A DNA stretch of 5,645 bases from Micrococcaceae bacterium UBA3381 (GTDB lineage Bacteria > Actinomycetota > Actinomycetes > Actinomycetales > Micrococcaceae): assembly GCA_002358975.1 (NCBI GenBank), contig DEPX01000118.1:1-5645 (forward strand), given 5' to 3'. The notes beneath the pieces are model-generated. The model ran no database searches. It saw only the letters and a list, made by a program, of their open reading frames with translations, and was not told the origin of the DNA. The translations under genes and the position numbers were made by a program. Of the stretch, positions 1 through 5,645 are shown piece after piece; position 1 is the stretch's first letter, and each line of letters starts with the position of its first letter.

Positions 1-44
1 GTTATGATAAAGCACTACAAAGTACAGTAAAGCATATCAATAAC
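1..44. repeat. Imperfect inverted repeat in the AT-rich left edge
   Basis: GTTATGATA (1-9) and TATCAATAAC (35-44) are inverted copies apart from one extra base in the right arm. The intervening 25 bases contain AAGCA twice (10-14 and 30-34), 20 bases apart. It could be a protein-binding site, an element end or chance in AT-rich DNA; the left side is cut by the window. Confidence 0.3.
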
Positions 45-155
45 AGTGCACAATACTTAAAAAAGCTGGTGTTATATGGGGTTTTGGAGTACAATAGAAC
101 TAAGAATCCCACTCCGACCTTCATCATTCTGGTTCTATTGCTATTCATGTTCTAG
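3..155 (+). CDS. Possible 3' end of an upstream gene (partial, low confidence)
   Basis: An open frame enters from the left edge and runs 50 codons to a TAG at 153-155. The predicted tail is a mixed helical stretch with Asn, Lys and Tyr, followed by a Pro-Thr turn and a very hydrophobic end (FIILVLLLFMF), which would be a C-terminal membrane anchor if real. By hand count the codon positions have about 38, 24 and 44% GC (first, second, third), an ordering that resembles coding sequence more than random AT-rich DNA. Against it, a pyrimidine-rich tract covering roughly 113-180 continues past the stop and could create the hydrophobic run by chance, and the start lies outside the window. No family is recognised. 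The stop is 47 bases before the next start, so it could be an upstream gene in the same direction. Confidence 0.28.
   Translation, partial: YDKALQSTVKHINNSAQYLKKLVLYGVLEYNRTKNPTPTFIILVLLLFMF
67..95 (+). promoter_or_regulatory. Weak candidate promoter for the HNH gene
   Basis: The AT-rich leader contains TACAAT at 90-95, a good -10-like hexamer, with a poor -35 match (TGGTGT, 67-72) at 17-base spacing. An extended -10-like TGTTATATG at 70-78 overlaps it and is an alternative without a clear -35. Either would leave an untranslated leader of roughly 100 to 120 bases before the GTG at 203. AT-rich DNA produces such hexamers easily, so this is only a suggestion. Nothing else was recognised in this leader apart from the inverted repeat and the possible upstream gene tail described separately. 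Confidence 0.2.
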
Positions 156-192
156 GTTCCTACTACTTGTAACTTCTTTCTCAGCGCTCGCC

Positions 193-197
193 GGAGG
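193..197 (+). promoter_or_regulatory. Ribosome binding site (GGAGG) that sets the GTG start at 203
   Basis: GGAGG lies five bases before a GTG codon at 203-205. It is a near-perfect anti-16S match with suitable spacing, and there is no competing in-frame start with a better site nearby. This supports a GTG start for the HNH protein. Confidence 0.8.
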
Positions 198-202
198 CCA
201 CC

Positions 203-2095
203 GTGAAACTGACCTCGCTACTACCGGATATCGGTGTGCCAATATCTACGGCGCTCATAAACGAAAATGAGGTCGATGAGGCCAGTGTCGGTGAGTTGCT
301 AAATGCCGGAGTGCTGTTAATTAAGCAAGCTGCAAAGAGAATTTCTGATCCAGGCGCCTATAACGAAGTGCCTACATTTACAACTGCCAGCGGCGCAGAC
401 TGGAATGGCCTGGAGTCAGCGATTATTTCGGGTGATACAGCTGGTGGGCAAACCCCTGATGTGCCGATACCGCCGGAGAACTACTGCGACACATTGCAGG
501 CTTTAGGTTTACTTTTCAAACAAGCAGAGCGGGCTACAGAATCGGCACTGACGAACTTCACAAGTTTCGTAGATGCGTCAATGGGATCACAATCCAAATA
601 CTTTGGGACCCCATCTGATGAAAGACCTTTTGGGGATACGAAACAATACTTGCGTCAGACCATGCAATGGTTTGCCTCGAAAGCTGGAAAATATATCGAT
701 CGTGCCTCGGTGCTAACCCATACGCCAGGTAGCGATCCTGGGCTGGAGGCTTCGCAACCAAAGTTCCCTTCAGTTGCTGAAGCCTTTGTCGAAGGTCGGA
801 TCCCGGCTGAGAACGTGGACCGGATCATCGCTTTAGATAATGATCTCACCAAATACGCCACTGAAGTTGGCGAACCCAGAGAATTTAAAGATGCCGTCTT
901 GGCTGCTTTCGAGCCCACCCTGGTTGAAACCGGTGAGGCTGCGAGCCCAGAAGAATTGGGTAAAGCGAAAAAGCACTGGATGGACCGTGTTGCATATGAG
1001 ATGAACGCTGACGGGCCCTCCCCATCAGAGGCATTACGCAAACAGCCGGATAATGCCATAAAAACTAAAGATTTTCCTACCGGCGGTGGCAGAATCTGGA
1101 TGGACGCCACCCCTGCCGTCTACGCAACGTTCAAAAACTTTGGGCTCCACATGCTGAATTTCGACGGAGCGTCACCATATGTCCCGCAAGATCTTGCTGA
1201 TTTCCTACGTGACTACAAAGAGGAAGACGACAGCAACGGTACAGCAGCATCCGATAGGTATCCCGGCAATTTCAACGAGATCCCCTTACCGACGGACCCG
1301 GATCAAGTATTAGGTGAAGACGCTGGGGGCAGGCCGTACACCGACGAAGAACTCTCGTCGATCGAGCAGCTAACTGCTGGGCAAAAACTTGGAGCAATGC
1401 TGATAGGCATGTTCAATACGTTGTTGCGCATGGACCCCAAAGACGTAGGCATCAAGAAATCCCATGGTGCCTCAGCACAACTTATTATCGTTCAGGATAT
1501 GGAAACAGCACATCTCACCTTGGGCGCACCACCATTGCCCTCTGATGCTCAACGACCACCTGGTCCAGCAGGGATCTTAGCGCCGGTGATAAAACGGCCC
1601 AACCCCGATACCCCAGACCATCCGCCAGATGGCGATGAGCTTTCCGATCCGGTAAACCCGGTGGCGTGGACGGCCTTTCAGTCTGCAGCAGTCAATATTG
1701 GACCAATGCACCCGCGGGATGCTGACATCCTATGCTGCGATAGCGAATTGGTGGGCCAAATCTGGAACGGCCCAGACACTGTGCTGAACCAGAAACGCAG
1801 TAAGCGGTTTTTCACCGCGGTACAGCGGCGAGCCATCCTCGCCAGAGACCGTGGTTGCCAAGCCCCAGGGTGTAGTGTGCCCGCCGTATATTGCGATATT
1901 CACCATATTAAAGAATGGTTGGCCGGTGGGTTAACCAGCGAAAGAAACGCGACCACACTCTGCCCATCGCACCACGCAGCCATTCACCTCGGCAAATGGA
2001 GAATCCGTCGTGTTGAAGGCCTGACCTTCTTCCAGCCGGCTCCTTGGCTAGATCCCTATCAGCCATTACTTCGCAATCTGTACTGGAATATCTAA
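203..2095 (+). CDS. DUF222 / 13E12-type HNH endonuclease-motif protein
   Basis: This 630-residue protein has the two-part build of the actinobacterial 13E12 repeat family: a long helical DUF222 region and a C-terminal HNH nuclease domain. DUF222-like landmarks include VAEAFVEGRIPAENVDRI (about 191-208), the GGGRIWMDATPAVYATF block (about 294-310) and the helix around QLTAGQKLGAMLIGMF (389-404). The linker DADILCCDSELVGQIW (506-521) matches the usual lead-in to the nuclease. The HNH core spans about 540-598 and looks intact: C552, C557, C564, H567-H568, N582, C587, H590-H591 and H595, with the family-typical EWLAGG between the two halves. Two acidic or proline-rich inserts (about 338-380 and 442-487) make it longer than the roughly 400-500 residues I expect. 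No signal peptide or membrane segment is seen, so it is probably cytoplasmic. Start is GTG with a strong GGAGG. GC is about 51%, lower than the ATPase gene to the right, which fits transfer or weak selection. Such genes are often multicopy in actinobacteria and their biological role is not established; DNA cleavage is inferred from the motif only. Confidence 0.9.
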   Translation: MKLTSLLPDIGVPISTALINENEVDEASVGELLNAGVLLIKQAAKRISDPGAYNEVPTFTTASGADWNGLESAIISGDTAGGQTPDVPIPPENYCDTLQALGLLFKQAERATESALTNFTSFVDASMGSQSKYFGTPSDERPFGDTKQYLRQTMQWFASKAGKYIDRASVLTHTPGSDPGLEASQPKFPSVAEAFVEGRIPAENVDRIIALDNDLTKYATEVGEPREFKDAVLAAFEPTLVETGEAASPEELGKAKKHWMDRVAYEMNADGPSPSEALRKQPDNAIKTKDFPTGGGRIWMDATPAVYATFKNFGLHMLNFDGASPYVPQDLADFLRDYKEEDDSNGTAASDRYPGNFNEIPLPTDPDQVLGEDAGGRPYTDEELSSIEQLTAGQKLGAMLIGMFNTLLRMDPKDVGIKKSHGASAQLIIVQDMETAHLTLGAPPLPSDAQRPPGPAGILAPVIKRPNPDTPDHPPDGDELSDPVNPVAWTAFQSAAVNIGPMHPRDADILCCDSELVGQIWNGPDTVLNQKRSKRFFTAVQRRAILARDRGCQAPGCSVPAVYCDIHHIKEWLAGGLTSERNATTLCPSHHAAIHLGKWRIRRVEGLTFFQPAPWLDPYQPLLRNLYWNI

Positions 2096-2100
2096 AACGA

Positions 2101-2127
2101 AGGCGGTGGACATTACATCCACCGCCT
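2101..2127 (-). terminator. Intrinsic terminator between convergent genes, best oriented for the ABC operon
   Basis: A perfect 10-base-pair stem (AGGCGGTGGA at 2101-2110 with TCCACCGCCT at 2118-2127) closes a seven-base loop. On the minus strand it starts nine bases after the permease stop codon and is followed by TCGTTTTAGAT, a short U-rich run. On the plus strand it lies five bases after the HNH stop but lacks a following T-run, so it may block read-through both ways yet work best for the minus-strand operon. Confidence 0.75.
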
Positions 2128-2136
2128 CCAGTAGCC

Positions 2137-4695
2137 TCACTCGCTAGCCAGACCCTCAACCGGAGACATCTTCGCTGCCCGACGTGACGGAGCGACTGAG
2201 GCAACCAGCCCGGCAATTACTGCCACGGCGATAACTCCGAGAACCTCAAACCACGGCCACGTGACATGGACCGGTCCAGTAGCGCCTTGGCTCTCACCAA
2301 TCTCCGAAAAGATCGCTACCGAACCAGCCCAACCATAAAACATGCCCAACAAGCTTCCCAGAATGGCACCTACCGCCGAAATCAACACAGCTTCCCACGA
2401 CAACATGGTGCGCAAACCGCGCTTCGTTAGACCCATCGCCCGCATCAACGCGTTCTCACGAGTACGTTCCAGCGCTGATAATGCCAGCGTATTGGCAACC
2501 CCAACGAATGCGATCAACACCGAAATGCCCAACAATCCAATGACCGTCAGCATCACCACATCAATAGCCTGTTGATAAATACTACGCATCATTAACGGTG
2601 AACTGATGTCTCCAGCCGAAACTTCCGAACCAGCAGCCATAGACGTGATCAGTTCCTGCAGGTCCGACTGCGACATATCCTGATTATCCACCTTGAACCA
2701 CACGGTAGCCGGACCGGTAACATCACCACCAAGTTCTTCAGCAGTGGCTGGTGAAACCAGCGGGGTAACCGATGACAGCTGCGACCGGACAACGTCGAGA
2801 TCCTGCTCGCCGTCCTCGGTGGACACCGTCAACGTATCGCCCTCATAAGTATTAGGCACTAACACGGTACCGGGCTCCTCCAGCGCCTGGGCGTCGGCGT
2901 CGTCGATACTCGCAGAAATATCGGCCACCTGCTGCACATCAACACTCATAACGTGATCGGCATCCGACCATGGTTTATCGAGCGTAGCAATTGGGTACAA
3001 CGGTGCAGCATTCGAGATGCCAGCAGTATCGGCCAGCCCCTCGGTTACATTGACAACCTCGGAGGTATCCGATGCCTCGACTTGTGTCAGTTGCGCGTAG
3101 ATATCAACCGGATAATTATTGGCCAATAATTCATCAGTGTTATGTTGCGCGGTACGACCACCGGTCAAAATCATGGCCACAAGGGCGGTCCCCACCACCA
3201 GTGCGGTGGCGGTTGCCGCGGTGCGTGAACGATTCCGTACCGCATTGAGTTGTGCCATCTTGCCGGGAACACCGGTGGACCGTGACAACCAGCCCAACCC
3301 GTATACCGTACCGGGAACGAACAATACACCCAGCGCCAAAACACCAACAAACGACACGGCACCGGCCAAAATTGCCGGCAGAATCTGCCCGTCGAGTGCC
3401 CACAAGACCAGCCCGGTAGTGCCGGCAACGAAAAGCACGGCCCCCAAAATCAACCGGAACTTGCCGGCTCTGGAACCCAGCGTGACAGCAGGAACCGGAC
3501 GCATCGCCTCCAACGGCGAAACACGCATCGCCTGCGAGGCTGGCAACCACGAGGCGCCCACGGTAATGACCACCCCGGCAATCAGCACCCAAATAATCGA
3601 GGCATCCATCCCAAAGGTGGCCCCGGCCATCCACTTTCGGGCCAGTGCCAGCAGCCCAAAGATTAAACCGACGGCCGCTAAAATACCGACAACGGACCCG
3701 ATGAGCCCAATCAGCACCGATTCGGCCAACACACCCTTACGGATCTGGCCCCGGGTGGCACCCAACACCCGTTGCAACGCATATTGTCTGGTGCGCTGAG
3801 CCACCAGCACAGAGAACGTATTGTTGATGACCAACATCATCACCAACAGTGCGATCGCAGAAAAACCACCCAGAACGACGCCGATGGCGTCAAAGCCTAA
3901 GGAATCCACGAGTTCCTCGGAAATTTGGACATCCGGAGTGTTCACGGTCGCCGGAATCCCCGCGGCATCCAGGGCGTTTTGTACGGCGCCTCGGACTTGA
4001 TCAATATCGCCGTCCACCCGCAATAGCGCCATGGTGTAGGTCGGTGAGTCCCCGGCTAAGGTCTTGAGCGTATCGGCGGTTGTGTAGGCGGTAATTGTCC
4101 CGGCAGTTGTTGGATCCATAGAGGTATCGATGACACCCGAGACGGTGTAGTCTTGTTCGGACTCATCGCTGAGATCCCGGAAAGTCACCGAATCACCCAC
4201 CGACACAGCATGGCGTTTGGCAGCCTCCGCGTCGATGGTGACCTCGTCATCGGTCTGCGGCAGTCCGCCGTCAACCATTGGAGCAGCAATCAGTGAAGCA
4301 TCGTCGGGACGATTAGTGGCGGAAACAAAATCGGCGTCGGAATTATAAGTACCCTGTTGTCCCGAGTCCTCCGGTAGCACCATGGCGGTGGCGGCGCTAG
4401 CCAGCGGATAGACTTCCTGGACCCCAGAGAGATCTTCGAGACTACCGGGCTGATCCATTGTGCCGGCCAGATCGTAGAAGGCCGTATCCTCATCCCACAA
4501 AACGTCGTTATGCGCCGATATGAGCAGGTCGGCGTTGGCGTAAGTGGAACCCAGCATCTGTTTGGTGGTCTCTTTGGCCGACGACGTCACCAGCAACGAA
4601 CCGGCCAGAAACATCGTCCCCAACACGATCGCCAGCAGCACGGCAACGTAACGGCGCGGTTGTAAACGCAGTTGACTGGTAGCAAGTTTCCACAT
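2137..4695 (-). CDS. ABC transporter permease with duplicated FtsX domains (MacB/LolC-like superfamily)
   Basis: This 852-residue membrane protein is the likely partner of the ATPase encoded just upstream. About ten membrane helices can be read: 17-38, 268-291, 323-351, 365-385, 412-432, 438-465, 492-512, 708-736, 767-792 and 815-836. Two large acidic extracytoplasmic domains follow helix 1 (about 39-265, MacB periplasmic-core-like position) and helix 7 (about 513-707). Two FtsX domains are evident from repeated landmarks: QRTRQYALQRVLGATRGQ (300-317) with RVSPLEAMRP (391-400), and ERTRENALMRAMGLTKRG (743-760) with KMSPVEGLA (842-850). These are the cytoplasmic coupling and C-terminal motifs of the family. 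Length and the 10-helix plan fit the common actinobacterial form. The ATG comes two bases after the ATPase stop (TAAGCATG), so translation is probably coupled; only a weak GGGTGA precedes it. Known relatives export or remove peptides, lipids or lipoproteins, or transmit force without transport. The substrate here is unknown. GC is about 57%, below the ATPase. Confidence 0.9.
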   Translation of the reverse strand: MWKLATSQLRLQPRRYVAVLLAIVLGTMFLAGSLLVTSSAKETTKQMLGSTYANADLLISAHNDVLWDEDTAFYDLAGTMDQPGSLEDLSGVQEVYPLASAATAMVLPEDSGQQGTYNSDADFVSATNRPDDASLIAAPMVDGGLPQTDDEVTIDAEAAKRHAVSVGDSVTFRDLSDESEQDYTVSGVIDTSMDPTTAGTITAYTTADTLKTLAGDSPTYTMALLRVDGDIDQVRGAVQNALDAAGIPATVNTPDVQISEELVDSLGFDAIGVVLGGFSAIALLVMMLVINNTFSVLVAQRTRQYALQRVLGATRGQIRKGVLAESVLIGLIGSVVGILAAVGLIFGLLALARKWMAGATFGMDASIIWVLIAGVVITVGASWLPASQAMRVSPLEAMRPVPAVTLGSRAGKFRLILGAVLFVAGTTGLVLWALDGQILPAILAGAVSFVGVLALGVLFVPGTVYGLGWLSRSTGVPGKMAQLNAVRNRSRTAATATALVVGTALVAMILTGGRTAQHNTDELLANNYPVDIYAQLTQVEASDTSEVVNVTEGLADTAGISNAAPLYPIATLDKPWSDADHVMSVDVQQVADISASIDDADAQALEEPGTVLVPNTYEGDTLTVSTEDGEQDLDVVRSQLSSVTPLVSPATAEELGGDVTGPATVWFKVDNQDMSQSDLQELITSMAAGSEVSAGDISSPLMMRSIYQQAIDVVMLTVIGLLGISVLIAFVGVANTLALSALERTRENALMRAMGLTKRGLRTMLSWEAVLISAVGAILGSLLGMFYGWAGSVAIFSEIGESQGATGPVHVTWPWFEVLGVIAVAVIAGLVASVAPSRRAAKMSPVEGLASE
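3114..3131. repeat. Perfect 18-base palindrome inside the permease gene
   Basis: AATTATTGG at 3114-3122 is followed directly by its exact reverse complement CCAATAATT at 3123-3131. It encodes part of ELLANNY at about residues 522-528 of the permease, in the second extracytoplasmic domain. It is locally AT-rich. Having no loop, it suits a dimeric DNA-binding protein better than an RNA hairpin, but it may be a coincidence of codon choice. Confidence 0.6.
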
Positions 4696-4697
4696 GC

Positions 4698-5501
<804 letters not shown>

Positions 5502-5506
5502 ACGGG

Positions 5507-5510
5507 CCTC
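5507..5510 (-). promoter_or_regulatory. Ribosome binding site of the ATPase gene
   Basis: The minus strand reads GAGG five bases before the ATG at 5501-5499. It is a short but well-placed Shine-Dalgarno match and decides for this start, which gives the Ala-rich N-terminal extension. Confidence 0.6.
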
Positions 5511-5539
5511 TTATCGCAGTTCTGGGATCGTCTCCGACT

Positions 5540-5568
5540 ACCTTAGATGCTGGCCCAGTCGACGACCA
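5540..5568 (-). promoter_or_regulatory. Candidate promoter of the ABC operon
   Basis: On the minus strand TAAGGT (5545-5540) could be a -10 element of the TAnnnT type common in actinobacteria. TGGTCG (5568-5563), a poor -35, lies 17 bases upstream. Transcription would begin around 5533 and leave a leader of about 30 bases. A promoter is expected here because the hairpin at 5588-5618 should end transcripts coming from the tRNA. The hexamers are weak on their own. Confidence 0.3.
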
Positions 5569-5576
5569 CTTGGGCC
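5552..5576. repeat. Inverted repeat overlapping the candidate operon promoter (possible operator)
   Basis: GGCCCA (5552-5557) and TGGGCC (5571-5576) form inverted arms around 13 bases. Allowing one bulged base, pairing extends to GGCCCA-GT against ACTTGGGCC. The central GTCGAC (5559-5564) is itself palindromic. The repeat covers the proposed -35 and spacer, the right place for a repressor or activator of the ABC operon. No regulator gene is in the window. Confidence 0.35.
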
Positions 5577-5587
5577 GGAGTCGCAGA

Positions 5588-5618
5588 ACCGCCCACCTCA
5601 GCTGCTGAGATGGGCGGT
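5588..5618 (-). terminator. Strong hairpin after the tRNA gene, probable terminator
   Basis: Arms at 5588-5601 and 5605-5618 pair over 14 positions around a three-base loop. The single imperfection (5596 with 5610) is a G-U wobble on the minus strand but a C-A mismatch on the plus strand, so the structure favours minus-strand RNA. It begins four bases after the tRNA CCA end. Only a weak U-run follows, as is common for actinobacterial terminators. It would separate tRNA transcription from the ABC operon. Confidence 0.65.
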
Positions 5619-5622
5619 GGTG

Positions 5623-5645
5623 TGGTGCCCGCGACAGGATTCGAA
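5623..5645 (-). tRNA. Partial tRNA gene, 3' end only (isotype not determinable)
   Basis: Read on the minus strand from the window edge, the sequence gives a T-loop TTCGAAT (5645-5639), the T-stem 3' strand CCTGT (5638-5634), an acceptor 3' strand CGCGGGC (5633-5627), discriminator A (5626) and an encoded CCA (5625-5623). The matching acceptor 5' strand would be GCCCGCG, and the T-stem 5' strand ACAGG; both lie outside the window. The anticodon is also outside, so the amino acid cannot be named; an A discriminator with a G1-C72 pair fits several isotypes. Confidence 0.8.

Noticed and set aside
76..270. 64-codon plus-strand frame starting at ATG 76
   Set aside because: It overlaps the well-supported GTG start at 203, has no ribosome binding site of note, and its translation (runs of Phe, Ser, Cys and Arg) looks like non-coding pyrimidine-rich DNA.
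655..1110. 151-codon minus-strand frame antisense to the HNH gene
   Set aside because: It sits inside the DUF222 region, has no recognisable domain and no ribosome binding site that I can see, while the opposite strand has clear family motifs.
203..2095. HNH gene as part of a group II intron, homing intron or restriction system
   Set aside because: The N-terminal DUF222 region and the linker match the 13E12 family. No reverse transcriptase, intron ends, methyltransferase or partner gene is present.
3119..3799. 226-codon plus-strand frame antisense to the permease
   Set aside because: It lies entirely within the permease gene on the opposite strand, and its product is a low-complexity mix of Ala, Pro, Thr and Ser typical of an antisense shadow.

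Overview
The window looks like a chromosomal segment of a moderately to highly GC-rich actinobacterium (Actinomycetota). The main evidence is a divergent DUF222/13E12-type HNH protein, a family that is strongly expanded in this phylum, together with an actinobacterial-style two-gene ATPase/FtsX-permease operon and a GC3-rich ATPase gene. Genus cannot be fixed from the sequence alone.

Layout from left to right. Positions 1-202 are AT-rich (about 36% GC over 1-180) and may hold the 3' end of an upstream gene (open frame 3-155) plus the leader of the next gene. Positions 203-2095 (+) encode a 630-residue DUF222/HNH protein with a full Cys/His HNH core at the C-terminus. A hairpin at 2101-2127 separates this gene from the convergent operon on the minus strand. 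That operon runs from right to left: an ABC ATPase of the MacB/LolD type (5501-4698) followed two bases later by a ten-helix, duplicated FtsX-type permease (4695-2137). Right of the operon are its likely promoter, a strong hairpin (5588-5618) and the 3' end of a minus-strand tRNA gene (5623-5645), which runs off the window.

The ATPase and permease should form one membrane machine. The ATPase dimer drives the permease, whose two large extracytoplasmic domains would handle a peptide, lipid or lipoprotein substrate or transmit force. The substrate is not identifiable: no sensor kinase, response regulator, accessory protein or peptide gene lies in the window.

The most interesting observation is compositional. 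GC content climbs from about 36% (leader) to about 51% (HNH gene), about 57% (permease) and about 66% (ATPase and beyond). The last step falls inside the ATPase reading frame near position 4820: the last 40 codons have GC3 near 68%, like the permease, while the codons before them are almost all G/C-ending. This suggests a mosaic ATPase gene, made by recombination just after the conserved H-loop, that joined a foreign permease to a resident ATPase. No clearly new defence or mobile system is seen. All counts here were made by hand.
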